Positions 16,140 to 26,286 are shown, numbered from the stretch's first letter. The stretch: 64,000 nt of DNA from Paraburkholderia bryophila (GCF_003269035.1 NZ_QLTK01000030.1:20934-84933); one strand, 5' to 3'. Translations and numbers: made by a program. The notes: generated by a model from the sequence alone, not told the origin.

Positions 16140-18764
16140 TCAGAGCTGCGCTTCGACCCAACCCTTCACGCCAGCCAGTGCGGCAGGCAGATTTGCCGGT
16201 TCGGTACCGCCAGCCTGCGCCATATCCGGCCGACCGCCGCCCTTGCCGCCGACTTGCTGCGCGACAAAGTTCACCAGTTCGCCTGCCTTGACCTTCTTGC
16301 TGGCGTCAGCCGTCACACCGGCAATCAGACTGACCTTGCCGCCTTCGACGGAAGCCAGCACGATCGCCGCGCTCTTCAGCTTGTCCTTCAGCTTGTCGAC
16401 CGTCTCGCGCAGCGTCTTGACGTCCGCGCCTTCGAGCGTGGCCGCGAGCACGTGCACGCCGGCGATTTCGATTGCCTGACCGGCCAGCTCGTCGCCCTGG
16501 CTCGACGCCATCTTCGACTTCAGCGCGCTCAACTCCTTTTCGAGCGACTTCACCTGATCCTGCACCTGCGTGATGCGCTGCGTCAGTTCCGACGGCTGCG
16601 CCTTCAGCACCGCCGCGGCTGCGTTGATGCGCGCGTCGAGGTCCTGCACGAAGCGCACCGCGTTGTCGCCGGTGATCGCTTCCACGCGACGGATACCCGC
16701 CGCCACGCCGCCTTCCATCACGATCTTGAAGAAGCCGATGTCGCCAGTGCGATGCACGTGCGTACCGCCGCACAATTCACGTGAGAAGCCGAGATCGAGC
16801 ACGCGCACTTCGTCGCCGTATTTTTCGCCGAACAGCGCCATGGCGCCGCCCTTCACCGCCTCGTCGTACGGCATGAGCTGCACGATGCCGGGCGCGTTGG
16901 CCAGCACTTCGGCGTTGACGATCGCTTCGACCTGGCGGATCTGGTCGTCGGTCATCGGCGCGTTGTGCGCGAAGTCGAAACGGGTCTTCTCCGCGTCGAC
17001 CAGCGAACCCTTCTGCTGCACGTGCGAACCGAGCACTTCGCGCAGCGCCTTGTGCATCAAGTGCGTGGCCGAGTGGTTGCGTTCCGTGCGGGCACGACGC
17101 ACCGCGTCGATTTCCGCCTTCACCACGTCGCCCACCTTCAGCGTGCCCTGTTCGAGCGTGCCATGATGACCGACCACGTCGGCCTGCACTTTCAGCGTAT
17201 CGGCCACCGCGAAGCGCACGCTGGCGTTCGCCAGCACGCCCTGGTCGCCGACCTGGCCGCCCGACTCCGCGTAAAACGGCGTGTGGTCGAGCACGACCAC
17301 GGCCTGCTGGCCGCGATCGACTGCCTGCACCGACGCGCCGTCGACGTACAGCGCGATCACCTTGGCGTCGTCGAACACGACTTCTTCGTAACCGTGGAAC
17401 GTGGTCTTCGCGCCCGAGTATTCGAGGCCCTGCGCCATCTTGAACTTACCCGCCGCACGCGCCTGCTCGCGCTGACGCGCCATGGCTTCGTCGAAGGCGG
17501 CTTCGTCGACCGTGACTTCACGCTCGCGGCACACGTCTGCCGTCAGATCCAGCGGGAAGCCGTACGTGTCGTGCAACTTGAATGCGAGTTCACCGTCGAG
17601 CGTCTTGCCGCCCTTCGCGTCGAGATCGGCCAGCGCCGATTCGAGAATCGACATGCCATGCTCGATGGTCTCGAAGAAGCGCTCTTCTTCCTGACGCAGC
17701 ACGTCGGTGACGCGTTGTTCGGCTTCCTTCAATTCCGGATACGCCGCACCCATCTGCTCGACGAGGTCGGGCACCATGCGGTGGAAGAACGAACCCTTCT
17801 TGCCGAGCTTGTAGCCATGGCGGATGGCGCGGCGCACGATCCGGCGCAGCACGTAGCCACGGCCTTCGTTGCCGGGAATCACGCCGTCGACGATCAGGAA
17901 CGAGCAGGCGCGGATGTGGTCGGCAATGACCTTCAGCGAGTTGTTCGTGAGGTCGGTGGTTGCCGTTTCGCGAGCCGCTGCCTTGATGAGCGACTGGAAC
18001 AGGTCGATCTCGTAGTTGCTGTGCACGTGCTGCAGCACGGCCGCGAGACGCTCCAGACCCATGCCGGTGTCGACGCTCTGCTTGGGCAACTTCGTCATGT
18101 TGCCCTGCGGGTCGCGATTGAACTGCATGAACACGAGGTTCCAGATCTCGATGAAGCGGTCGCCGTCTTCTTCCGGCGATCCCGGCGGGCCGCCCCAGAC
18201 TTCCGGACCGTGGTCGTAGAACACTTCGGTACACGGACCGCACGGGCCGGTGTCGCCCATGGTCCAGAAGTTATCGGACGCGTAACGCGCGCCCTTGTTG
18301 TCGCCGATGCGGATGATCCGCTCTTTCGGCACGCCGATTTCGTTTTCCCAGATGGCGAACGCTTCGTCGTCTTCCTGGTAGACCGTGACGGTCAGCTTGT
18401 CGGCCGGCAACTGATAGACCTTGGTCAGCAATTCCCAGCAGTAGTGGATCGCCTCGCGCTTGAAGTAGTCGCCGAACGAGAAGTTGCCCAGCATTTCGAA
18501 GAACGTGTGGTGACGCGCGGTGTAGCCGACGTTTTCCAGGTCGTTATGTTTGCCGCCCGCGCGCACGCTGCGCTGCGAGGTCGTGGCACGCGAATACGGA
18601 CGCGATTCCGCGCCGAGGAACACGTCTTTGAACTGCACCATTCCTGAATTGGTGAAGAGCAGGGTCGGGTCGTTGCCGGGCACAAGGCTCGACGAGCGAA
18701 CGATCGTATGGCCCTTCGATTCGAAGAACTTGAGGAATTTCTCGCGGATTTCGGCGGCTTTCAT
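16140..18764 (-). CDS. alaS: alanyl-tRNA synthetase
   Basis: 874 residues, the normal bacterial length. N-terminal class II catalytic domain starts MKAAEIREKFLKFFESKGHT, with LLFTNSGMVQFKDVFLG and the motif-2 region containing RATTSQRSVRAGGKHNDLE. The editing domain has the zinc-binding HxxxH (NHSATHLMHKAL) and CGGTHV motifs. The C-terminal oligomerisation domain with a coiled coil (VQDQVKSLEKELSALKSKMA) and the Gly-rich GGKGGGRPDMAQAGG segment close the protein. Charges tRNA-Ala and removes mischarged Ser/Gly. Monocistronic. Confidence 0.97.
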   Translation of the reverse strand: MKAAEIREKFLKFFESKGHTIVRSSSLVPGNDPTLLFTNSGMVQFKDVFLGAESRPYSRATTSQRSVRAGGKHNDLENVGYTARHHTFFEMLGNFSFGDYFKREAIHYCWELLTKVYQLPADKLTVTVYQEDDEAFAIWENEIGVPKERIIRIGDNKGARYASDNFWTMGDTGPCGPCTEVFYDHGPEVWGGPPGSPEEDGDRFIEIWNLVFMQFNRDPQGNMTKLPKQSVDTGMGLERLAAVLQHVHSNYEIDLFQSLIKAAARETATTDLTNNSLKVIADHIRACSFLIVDGVIPGNEGRGYVLRRIVRRAIRHGYKLGKKGSFFHRMVPDLVEQMGAAYPELKEAEQRVTDVLRQEEERFFETIEHGMSILESALADLDAKGGKTLDGELAFKLHDTYGFPLDLTADVCREREVTVDEAAFDEAMARQREQARAAGKFKMAQGLEYSGAKTTFHGYEEVVFDDAKVIALYVDGASVQAVDRGQQAVVVLDHTPFYAESGGQVGDQGVLANASVRFAVADTLKVQADVVGHHGTLEQGTLKVGDVVKAEIDAVRRARTERNHSATHLMHKALREVLGSHVQQKGSLVDAEKTRFDFAHNAPMTDDQIRQVEAIVNAEVLANAPGIVQLMPYDEAVKGGAMALFGEKYGDEVRVLDLGFSRELCGGTHVHRTGDIGFFKIVMEGGVAAGIRRVEAITGDNAVRFVQDLDARINAAAAVLKAQPSELTQRITQVQDQVKSLEKELSALKSKMASSQGDELAGQAIEIAGVHVLAATLEGADVKTLRETVDKLKDKLKSAAIVLASVEGGKVSLIAGVTADASKKVKAGELVNFVAQQVGGKGGGRPDMAQAGGTEPANLPAALAGVKGWVEAQL

Positions 18765-19068
18765 GGCGTGCGGGGGACGGGTTTGCCAGTTCCCTGGCTG
18801 TTACCGGCGGCATCGTGAGATGCGCCAACTGTTTGTTTCTTAAACGACTGATTATACGGGATCGGCGCCCGCGCGCGACGGGCCGTGCGCCAGTTAGCCG
18901 TTCGGCCAGGTTTGGGCGGGCAGCGCGAGACAGGGCGAAGTCAAACGGAGTACGCGATTCGTCCTATGCCGTTCGGCCGACTGCGCCGGCGCACGGGAAT
19001 CGCTTAAGATTGCCTCCATTCGCGGCGCCTTGCGCGTCGCTTCGGCTACCTAGGAGACATCGAACAAC

Positions 19069-20289
19069 ATGGGCGCTCTCAGTCATATCCGCGTGCTGGA
19101 TCTCACCCGCGTACTCGCCGGACCGTGGTGCGCGCAGACGCTTGCCGATTTCGGCGCCGACGTGATCAAGATCGAACGTCCGGAAGTCGGCGACGACACG
19201 CGGCACTGGGGCCCGCCGTACCTGAAAACGCCGGACGGCGCGGACACGCGCGAGGCCGCCTACTACCTCGCGGCCAACCGCAACAAGCGCTCGGTCACCG
19301 TCGACATCGCCTCGCCAGAAGGCCAGCGGATCATCCGCGAACTGGCCGCGCAAAGCGACGTGGTGCTGGAGAACTACAAGGTCGGCCAGTTGCAGAAGTA
19401 CGGTCTCGACTACGCGTCGCTCAAGGAGGTAAAACCCGATCTGATCTACTGCTCGGTGACCGGTTTCGGGCAGACCGGGCCGTATGCGCAGCGCGCGGGC
19501 TACGATTTCATCGTGCAGGGAATCGGCGGCTTCATGAGCATTACCGGCGAGCGCGACGGCCAGCCGGGCGGCGGTCCACAGAAAGCCGGCGTGGCGATCG
19601 CCGACCTCATGACCGGCATGTATTCGACCGTCGCCGTCTTGACGGCGCTCACGCACCGCGACCGCACGGGTGAAGGTCAATACATCGACATGGCGCTGCT
19701 CGACGTGCAGGTGGCCATGCTCGCCAACATGAATTCGAACTTCCTCGCCAGCGGCCAGCCGCCGGTGCGCTGGGGCAACGCGCATCCGAACATCGTGCCC
19801 TACCAGACCTTCCAGACCAGCGACGGCTGGATCATCGTCGCGGTCGGCAACGACGGGCAGTTCCGCAAGTTCGTCGAGGCGGGCGGCCGGCCGGAGCTGG
19901 CCGACGACGAGCGCTTCGCCACCAACCCGGCGCGCGTGCGTCAGCGCGAAACGCTCGCGCCGATGCTTGCCGACATGGTGCGGCTGCAGAGCAAACATCA
20001 GTGGATCGCGGCGCTCGAAGCGGCGGGTGTGCCGTGCGGGCCGATCAACGATCTCGGCGAAGTCTTCGAGAACGAGCAGGTGATGGCGCGCGGCATGCGG
20101 GTCGATCTGCCGCATCCGACGGCCGGGGCGGTCAAGCTGGTACGCAATCCGATCAGGATGAGCGGCACGCCGCCCGAAGCGCTGACGGCGCCGCCCACGC
20201 TGGGCGAGCATACGGAGAGCATTCTTCGCGATGTGCTGGGTTATGACGAGGCGCGGATCGCGGCGTTGCGCAAGCAGTCGGTGATTTGA
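19069..20289 (+). CDS. CaiB/BaiF-family CoA-transferase (class III)
   Basis: 406 residues with ribosome site AGGAGA. Family landmarks: N-terminal MGALSHIRVLDLTRVLAGPW, the nucleotide-fold segment FGADVIKIERPEVGDDTRHW, and the catalytic aspartate in AIADLMTGMYSTVAVL near residue 182 (equivalent to Asp169 of formyl-CoA transferase). The C-terminal region contains GVPCGPINDLGEVFENEQV. Transfers CoA between carboxylic acids. The 305-bp gap to alaS holds divergent promoters. Which acids are used cannot be told; an annotation as formyl-CoA or succinyl-CoA transferase would be guesswork. Confidence 0.92.
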   Translation: MGALSHIRVLDLTRVLAGPWCAQTLADFGADVIKIERPEVGDDTRHWGPPYLKTPDGADTREAAYYLAANRNKRSVTVDIASPEGQRIIRELAAQSDVVLENYKVGQLQKYGLDYASLKEVKPDLIYCSVTGFGQTGPYAQRAGYDFIVQGIGGFMSITGERDGQPGGGPQKAGVAIADLMTGMYSTVAVLTALTHRDRTGEGQYIDMALLDVQVAMLANMNSNFLASGQPPVRWGNAHPNIVPYQTFQTSDGWIIVAVGNDGQFRKFVEAGGRPELADDERFATNPARVRQRETLAPMLADMVRLQSKHQWIAALEAAGVPCGPINDLGEVFENEQVMARGMRVDLPHPTAGAVKLVRNPIRMSGTPPEALTAPPTLGEHTESILRDVLGYDEARIAALRKQSVI

Positions 20290-20403
20290 GGCGGGCGTCT
20301 CGGGGCCTGCGCTGTGGCGTCGTCGTGGCGCCATGGCCGCATGGGCGCCACGCTTCAGGCCGCTAAATGCGGAGCAACGCGAACCGCGCTCGTGCCCCGC
20401 GAA

Positions 20404-20443
20404 AGCCTTGTTAGCCTGCTTAGCCTTGTTAGCCTGCTTAGCC
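20404..20443. repeat. 18-bp direct tandem repeat, 2.2 copies
   Basis: The unit AGCCTTGTTAGCCTGCTT occurs twice in perfect tandem, followed by AGCC; each unit is itself two related 9-mers. It covers the 3' end of the broken hydrolase gene that starts at 20989. Confidence 0.75.
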
Positions 20444-20989
20444 GAACGAGCCCAGCCAACGCCGCCCGTCATCCCAATCGCCGAGTCCACTGTCGGCGTT
20501 GATATGACCGCGCGGGCCGATGCCGATCCAGCGGCTGCCCCAGCCACTCGCACAGTTTTGTGAGAACGGCTCGTCGCCGTACGGATCGTCGCTGCTCGCC
20601 ACGACGATGCTGGCAAACGGCAGGCGCGTGAGCGGGACCGCCGCGAAGCCGCTGGCGTCCTGCGGGAAATGACTGCCGGAAGAATCGGGCACGGCCACCA
20701 GCAGCGCGCCCGCCACCTTCGCGAGCTGCGCGGCGCTCGCGTACTGCGAGGCCCAGAAGGCGGTCGTCAGGCAGCCGAGGCTGTGCGCGGCGAACACCAC
20801 GGGCGCGTCGGCGGCGCTCACGGCGGCGTCGAGCGTGCGGCACCACGCGTCGCGCGATGGGTGATCCCAGTCCGGCATCTGCACGCGCGTGAAAGCCGGA
20901 TCGAGCGCCTCCCAGCGGGTTTGCCAGTGGCCTGCGCCGGAGCCCTAGTAGCCGGGCAGTACGAGAATATTGAGTTTTTGTCCGCTCAT
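20438..20989 (-). pseudogene. RBBP9/YdeN-like serine hydrolase interrupted by one TAG codon
   Basis: Starting at the ATG at 20989 the product begins MSGQKLNILVLPGY, then TAG (20945-20947, codon 15), then in the same frame GSGAGHWQTRWEALDPAFTR and on to a normal C-terminus. In the RBBP9 family this spot reads G-Y-Q-G-S-G-x-x-H-W-Q, so one base change of CAG to TAG explains the stop. The remainder (about 183 codons in total) keeps the AHSLG nucleophile elbow (VVFAAHSLGCLTTAFW) and the final Asp/His region GPRGHINADSGLGDW. Either a recent nonsense mutation or a base-calling error; no in-frame ATG follows early enough to restart a complete enzyme. Confidence 0.82.
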
Positions 20990-21006
20990 GCGTTGGGTGT
21001 GGTTAA

Positions 21007-21037
21007 TCGTTGATTCGTTGATTCGTTGATTCGTTGG
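21007..21037. repeat. 8-bp tandem repeat TCGTTGAT
   Basis: Three perfect copies plus a partial fourth, in the short space between the broken hydrolase start and the gamma-glutamyltransferase stop. No function suggested. Confidence 0.7.
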
Positions 21038-21073
21038 TCGCCGATCCCCGATCGTCGACGCGAGAACCCCGCG

Positions 21074-22825
21074 TCACCGTATCACACGCCCCACGCCCAC
21101 GCCACGCGGGTCCGCAGCCGGCTCGGGAGCCGTGCCTTGCACGCGGATCATCTGCACGTCGCCGTTGAACGACTGGCCTTCGAGCGTATAGCCCTTCGCT
21201 TGCAGTTGTTCGGCCAGTTCACCCGCGATCGGACGATACGGCTCGAAGTAGATCGTCTTCTGCGGCAGCAACTGGTGATGAAAACGCATCGCGGCGAGCG
21301 CGTCCGTCGGCGTCATGCCGAAGTCGACCAGGTCGGTCATCACCTGGAAAATCGTGGTCAGAATCCGCGACCCGCCCGGCGTGCCGATCACGAGCGCGAT
21401 CTTGCCATCCTTCAGCAGCAGCGTCGGCGTCATCGACGAAAGCGGGCGACGGCCCGGCGCCACCGCGTTGACGTCCACGCCGCTTGCGCCGGCTGGGCTC
21501 GCGTTCGCCGGCCTGGTGACGAAATCGTCCATGGCGTCGTTCAGCAGGAAGCCGCCGCCGTCCACCACCACGCCGGAGCCGAAATCGCCATTCAGCGTGT
21601 AGGTGTTCGACACGGCATTGCCCCACTTGTCGACCACCGAGAAATGCGTGGTTTGGGCCTTTTCCGCCGATGCATCGCCAAGCCCGGGTTTGACCGGTGC
21701 GGCGCCGGGAACCTCGTCGGGCGAGACTTCGTCGGCGCGTTGGGCGAGGTAGGCGTCGTCGGTCAATTTGTCGACCGGCACCTTGTACGAATCCGGATCG
21801 CCGAGGTACTGCTGGCGATCGGCGAACACACGGTCCTCGATCTGCGCGACCAGGTGGATATACGGCGCCGAATTCAGTTCGAGACCATCGAAAGCCTGCT
21901 TCAGATCGGCCTTCATTTTCAGCATCTGGATCAGCCCGACGCCACCTGAACTAGGCGGCGGCGCGGTGACGACCTGGTAGCCGTTCCAATCGGCGGTGAG
22001 CGGCTGGCGCCACACAGCCTTGTACTGCATCAGGTCCTGTTTCGTGACGAGTCCATGGCCGTACATCTGCTGCGCGATCAGATCCGCGGTGCGGCCTTCG
22101 TAGAATTCGCGGCCGCCGTCGCCGGCAATGCGCGACAGGGTTTGCGCAAGCTCGGGCTGGCGATACGTCGCGCCCGCTTTGAGGTTCGAGAAGTAGGCGT
22201 CGAAATTGGTCTTGCCGACGAAATTTTTCGCCGCCGTATCGTGGCGCTGCTGCAGCCACGGCTCGACCACGAAACCGTCCGTGGCGTAACGGATCGCGGG
22301 CGCCAGCACCTGCTTCCACTTCAGTTTGCCGAAGCGCTGCTGTGCCTCCCACATGCCTTCGACAGTCCCCGGCACCCCCACCGCGCGATGCCCGACCACG
22401 CTCATGCCCGGCACCAGGTTGCCCTTGTCGTCGAGGTACATGTCGCGAGTCGCCTGCTGCGGCGCGCGTTCGCGGTAGTCGAGAAAGTACGGTTTGCCGT
22501 CCATCAACACGGTCATGAAGCCGCCACCGCCCAGGTTGCCCGCATCCGGACGAGTCACGGCCAGCGTGAAGGCCATCGCGACGGCGGCGTCGACCGCATT
22601 GCCGCCGGCGGCGAAGATCTGCTGCGCGGCGTCCGCGCTGTAACGGTCCGGCGCCGCCACCGCGGAAGCATCGAGCACGGCCTTGGGCGGCGGCGTTTTC
22701 GCGTTCGCCACGACTGGCGCGAGGCTGGCCGTAGCCAGCGCGAACAGGACTGAAACCGTCGCGATCCGGGCGAAAGAACAAAAAACGAAAGGCGCGCGAC
22801 GCGCGTGGTGGTTCGGGACAGACAT
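21074..22825 (-). CDS. ggt: gamma-glutamyltransferase / glutathione hydrolase
   Basis: About 583 residues from MSVPNHHARRAPF; an ATG 12 codons upstream is possible. An N-terminal signal peptide (hydrophobic ATVSVLFALATASLAPVVANA) sends it to the periplasm. The precursor autocleaves before the catalytic threonine in KAQTTHFSVVDKWGNAVS. Other motifs: large-subunit NGGNAVDAAVAMAFTLAVTR type sequence (here AGGNAVDAAVAMAFTLAVTR) and, in the small subunit, GSGVVVDGGGFLLNDAMDDF and SSMTPTLLLKDGK. It breaks the gamma-glutamyl bond of glutathione. Monocistronic; divergent from glnS across 540 bp. Confidence 0.94.
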   Translation of the reverse strand: MSVPNHHARRAPFVFCSFARIATVSVLFALATASLAPVVANAKTPPPKAVLDASAVAAPDRYSADAAQQIFAAGGNAVDAAVAMAFTLAVTRPDAGNLGGGGFMTVLMDGKPYFLDYRERAPQQATRDMYLDDKGNLVPGMSVVGHRAVGVPGTVEGMWEAQQRFGKLKWKQVLAPAIRYATDGFVVEPWLQQRHDTAAKNFVGKTNFDAYFSNLKAGATYRQPELAQTLSRIAGDGGREFYEGRTADLIAQQMYGHGLVTKQDLMQYKAVWRQPLTADWNGYQVVTAPPPSSGGVGLIQMLKMKADLKQAFDGLELNSAPYIHLVAQIEDRVFADRQQYLGDPDSYKVPVDKLTDDAYLAQRADEVSPDEVPGAAPVKPGLGDASAEKAQTTHFSVVDKWGNAVSNTYTLNGDFGSGVVVDGGGFLLNDAMDDFVTRPANASPAGASGVDVNAVAPGRRPLSSMTPTLLLKDGKIALVIGTPGGSRILTTIFQVMTDLVDFGMTPTDALAAMRFHHQLLPQKTIYFEPYRPIAGELAEQLQAKGYTLEGQSFNGDVQMIRVQGTAPEPAADPRGVGVGRVIR

Positions 22826-23364
22826 CCGAGATACTCCGGGAACGATGGGCGCCATCGGCACCCGAGCGGCTGAAGCTCGGGCAACGCGGCAAGGGCGGTG
22901 CAGCCGGCACGGACGGCGGCTACGTCAACTTGCGCTGCGCGTTTGGACACAAGCGGCACTGCCCAGAAAAAAAATAGAGCGGCGGATTCGCGAGGCCCGC
23001 GGAGCGCAGGCCACGTTCGCCGCACAGCACGCGATGGACTCCCGCCAGCGGCGGTCATCGGTTTCGGCAGATTGGCGCATGACCTACGCCAACGCATCGG
23101 CCAACGCATCGGCCCAAGGCCAACGGCGGACAAACCACGCCGCTCGCATCCTAAGTCGCCGCCCGGCCCGCGAACAAACCGTTTTACCTCCTGTTACAGC
23201 ACCTTAAACGCAGCTTGCGGCAAGCACCGACACCCTCGAAAAACCGTAGAAACCGCTCGAACGTTGGCTGCACGCCGCACTCGCCTGTCGCAAAGGGACG
23301 CGTCAGGTAGAATTAACGGATAAGTGGGCGCATTGCGCGCCCCGACCGACTTTCACCTTCTCGC

Positions 23365-25074
23365 ATGACTACCGAACGCAACGACGCGCCAGCGGCATCC
23401 AATTTCATCCGCAACATCATCGACGACGACAACCGCACCGGCAAGTGGGGCCAGCGCGTCGAAACGCGCTTTCCGCCCGAGCCGAACGGCTATCTGCATA
23501 TCGGTCACGCCAAGAGCATCTGCCTGAACTTCGGCGTGGCGCGCAGCTATGGCGGCGTGTGCCATCTGCGCTTCGACGACACCAATCCGGAAAAGGAAAG
23601 CGTCGAATACGTCGACTCGATTATCGACGCCGTGCGCTGGCTCGGTTTCGAGTGGGAAAAAGACGGCAAGGAACAGCTCTATTACGCGAGCGACTACTAC
23701 GACAAGCTTTACGAGTTCGCCGAACTGCTGATCGAACGCGGCAAGGCTTACGTGGACAGCCAGTCGGCCGAAGAAATGCGCGCCAATCGCGGCTCGGCCT
23801 CCGAGGTCGGCACGCCATCGCGCTTCCGCGAACGCTCGGTGCAGGAAAACCTCGACCTGTTCCGCCGCATGAAGGCCGGCGAGTTCAAGGAAGGCGAGCA
23901 CGTGCTGCGCGCGAAGATCGACATGTCGTCGCCGAACTTCAACATGCGCGACCCGGTTATCTACCGCATCCGCTTCGCGCATCACTACCGCACCGGCGAC
24001 GCCTGGTGCGTGTACCCGATGTACGACTACACGCATTGCATTTCGGACGCGTTGGAAAACATCACGCATTCGCTGTGCACGCTCGAGTTCGAAGACCATC
24101 GTCCGCTGTACGACTGGATTCTGAACGAGCTGGCTGAAGCGGGTATTTTCACGCGCCCGCTGCCGCAACAAATCGAGTTTTCGCGGCTGAACCTGACCTA
24201 CGCGATCACCAGCAAGCGCAAGCTGCTGCAACTGGTGACCGAAGGCCATGTGGACGGCTGGGACGATCCGCGTATGCCGACCATCGTCGGCGTGCGCCGG
24301 CGCGGCTTCACGCCCGAGGCGATCCAGTTGTTCTGCGAGCGCATCGGCGTGACCAAGGTCGATTCGTGGATCGACATGAGCGTGTTCGAAGGTGCGCTGC
24401 GCGACGATCTGGACGACAAGGCGCCGCGTACGGCCGCCGTGCTCGATCCGGTCAAGCTGATCATCGACAACTTCCCGGAAGGCGTCAGCGAGCCGTGCAC
24501 CGCGCCGGTTCATCCGCATCATCCGGAACACGGTGTGCGCGAGTTTCCGATTTCGCGCGAACTGTGGATCGAGCGCGACGACTACAACGAAGCGCCGCCG
24601 AAGGGTTATTTCCGTCTGTTCCCCGGCAACAAGGTGCGGCTGCGTTACGGCTACGTGATCGAATGCGTCGGCGCGGACAAAGACGAGAACGGCAATATCG
24701 TCGCGGTGCATTGCACGTATTTCCCGGACAGCAAGTCGGGCACCGAAGGCGCGAACAACTACAAGGTCAAGGGCAACATTCACTGGGTCAGCGCGGCCGC
24801 CGCCTACCCCGCCGAAGTGCGCATTTACGACCGTCTGTTCAAGGAACCGCAACCGGACGCCGGTGGCCGCGAATTCCTCGACGCATTGAATCCGGACTCG
24901 AAGCGCGTGGTTCATGCGTACCTCGAACCGGGCGCCCAAAATGCGTTGCCGGAACAGCGCTATCAGTTCGAGCGCCATGGCTACTTTGTCGCCGACCGCG
25001 TCGACTCGAAGCCGGGCAAGCCCGTGTTCAACCGCATCGTCAGCTTGCGCGACAGTTGGGGCAAGCCGGCGTAA
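23365..25074 (+). CDS. glnS: glutaminyl-tRNA synthetase
   Basis: 569 residues. Class I synthetase: HIGH motif in PPEPNGYLHIGHAKSICLNF near residue 37, KMSKS-like loop in AITSKRKLLQLVTEGHVDGW near residue 278, and the C-terminal beta-barrel anticodon-binding domains (from about residue 345). The GlnRS-specific segment FDDTNPEKESVEYVDSI is present. Charges tRNA-Gln directly. The start is ATG at 23365, at the family-typical distance from the catalytic domain. Monocistronic with a weak hairpin after the stop. Confidence 0.97.
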   Translation: MTTERNDAPAASNFIRNIIDDDNRTGKWGQRVETRFPPEPNGYLHIGHAKSICLNFGVARSYGGVCHLRFDDTNPEKESVEYVDSIIDAVRWLGFEWEKDGKEQLYYASDYYDKLYEFAELLIERGKAYVDSQSAEEMRANRGSASEVGTPSRFRERSVQENLDLFRRMKAGEFKEGEHVLRAKIDMSSPNFNMRDPVIYRIRFAHHYRTGDAWCVYPMYDYTHCISDALENITHSLCTLEFEDHRPLYDWILNELAEAGIFTRPLPQQIEFSRLNLTYAITSKRKLLQLVTEGHVDGWDDPRMPTIVGVRRRGFTPEAIQLFCERIGVTKVDSWIDMSVFEGALRDDLDDKAPRTAAVLDPVKLIIDNFPEGVSEPCTAPVHPHHPEHGVREFPISRELWIERDDYNEAPPKGYFRLFPGNKVRLRYGYVIECVGADKDENGNIVAVHCTYFPDSKSGTEGANNYKVKGNIHWVSAAAAYPAEVRIYDRLFKEPQPDAGGREFLDALNPDSKRVVHAYLEPGAQNALPEQRYQFERHGYFVADRVDSKPGKPVFNRIVSLRDSWGKPA

Positions 25075-25114
25075 GCTTGAACGGCTGTCGGTCGTCGCGC
25101 ATCTGAAGTTGAAG

Positions 25115-25148
25115 ACGGCGTGTATACCGTTGATGGGATGCACGCCGT
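25115..25148 (+). terminator. possible weak terminator after glnS
   Basis: ACGGCGTG and CACGCCGT form a perfect 8-bp stem with an 18-base loop, followed by only three T. It lies 40 bases after glnS. The short T run makes it doubtful. Confidence 0.4.
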
Positions 25149-25215
25149 TTCGTTGCATCATGTTCCATCGACAGTGACAGGGCGCCCGCCCGAATGCGCC
25201 AGTCCCGGAGGTCCG

Positions 25216-26286
25216 ATGAAAGTGGTTGCCCGCCGCGGGGCGAGTACCGGTGAGCCGACACACGTGGTGCGCAATGCGCACGACCTTCCGGGTATGCATG
25301 AAGCGCATCATGCTCAGACCGTTCCCGCCGTCGGCATGGCACACGCCGCCGCACGCTTCGCTCGTCGCGCGTTGCAGCGCGGCCGGCTGACCAGGCTCAA
25401 CCAACTCGCGGCGCTGGCCCCCCTGATCGCAGCGTCGCTCGCGGGCCCGGTCCGCGCGGACGAACTCACCGGCACCCTGAAAAAAATCCATGACGACGGC
25501 GTGGTCGTGCTCGGCGTGCGTGAGGCGTCGATTCCGTTCTCTTACTTCGACGGCAAAGGCACGGTCGGCTATTCGCAAAGCATTGCGCTGCAGGTCGTCG
25601 ATGAAATCAGGAAGACGCTCGGCATGCCGCAACTGAAGGTGCACGAGATCACCGTGACCTCGTCGAACCGCACGCCGATGCTGCTGAACAACCAGATCGA
25701 CCTGGAATGCGGCTCGACCACGCATACCGTCGAACGCGAAAATCTCGCCGCCTTCTCGAACAGTTTCTTCCAGTACGCGGTGCGGATGATCGTGCGCAAG
25801 AGCAGTGGCATTACGGATTTTCCGGACCTGGCGGGCAAGGCGGTGGTGACGACCGCGGGCACCTCGGACGAACGCCTGCTACGCCGCCTGAATACCGACA
25901 AGCATCTGAATATGCGCATTACCAGCGCGCGCGATCATCCGGACGCGTTCAACGCGCTCAAGGACGACCGGGCGGTAGCGTTCGTGATGGACGAACCGAT
26001 CGTGTACGGCTTCAAGGCCACCGATCCGCGTCCGGACGACTTCGTGGTAACCGGCACGCCGCTCGGCTCCGAGGTCTACGCGTGCATGTTCCGCAAGGGC
26101 GACGAACCCTTCCGCAGTCTCGTGAACGGTGTGATCGCGCGCGGCCAGACTTCCGGCGACGCGGAACGTTTGTACCGGCAGTGGTTCACGCAGCCTATCC
26201 CGCCGCACGGCATCAATCTGAATTTTCCGCTGTCGGAACAGAATCGTGCGTTGTTTGCACATCCGAACGATCGCGCGCTGGATTGA
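25216..26286 (+). CDS. amino-acid ABC transporter solute-binding protein (family 3)
   Basis: About 356 residues from the ATG at 25216, chosen because GGAGG sits 5 bases before it; the frame is open 32 codons further up. The export signal is unusually far in: a basic stretch ARFARRALQRGRLTRLNQL, then AALAPLIAASLAGPVRA and cleavage before DELTGTLKK. The mature protein is a type II periplasmic binding fold (LKKIHDDGVVVLGVREASIP; LLNNQIDLECGSTTHTVERE), like GltI for glutamate/aspartate. No permease or ATPase gene is adjacent, so it would serve a transporter encoded elsewhere. The long N-region is odd and may mean that the real start is an internal ATG (MAHAAARF). Confidence 0.85.
   Translation: MKVVARRGASTGEPTHVVRNAHDLPGMHEAHHAQTVPAVGMAHAAARFARRALQRGRLTRLNQLAALAPLIAASLAGPVRADELTGTLKKIHDDGVVVLGVREASIPFSYFDGKGTVGYSQSIALQVVDEIRKTLGMPQLKVHEITVTSSNRTPMLLNNQIDLECGSTTHTVERENLAAFSNSFFQYAVRMIVRKSSGITDFPDLAGKAVVTTAGTSDERLLRRLNTDKHLNMRITSARDHPDAFNALKDDRAVAFVMDEPIVYGFKATDPRPDDFVVTGTPLGSEVYACMFRKGDEPFRSLVNGVIARGQTSGDAERLYRQWFTQPIPPHGINLNFPLSEQNRALFAHPNDRALD

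Noticed and set aside
16965..18647. A 560-codon plus-strand frame opposite alaS.
   Set aside because: Antisense to an unmistakable synthetase gene.
18964..20616. A 550-codon open frame on the minus strand opposite the CoA-transferase gene.
   Set aside because: It is antisense to a clearly real gene; long antisense frames are usual in very GC-rich DNA. Its product is Arg/His-rich with no recognisable domain.
23353..25725. A 790-codon minus-strand frame opposite glnS.
   Set aside because: Antisense shadow of glnS and the solute-binding protein gene; composition is typical of reversed GC-rich coding DNA.
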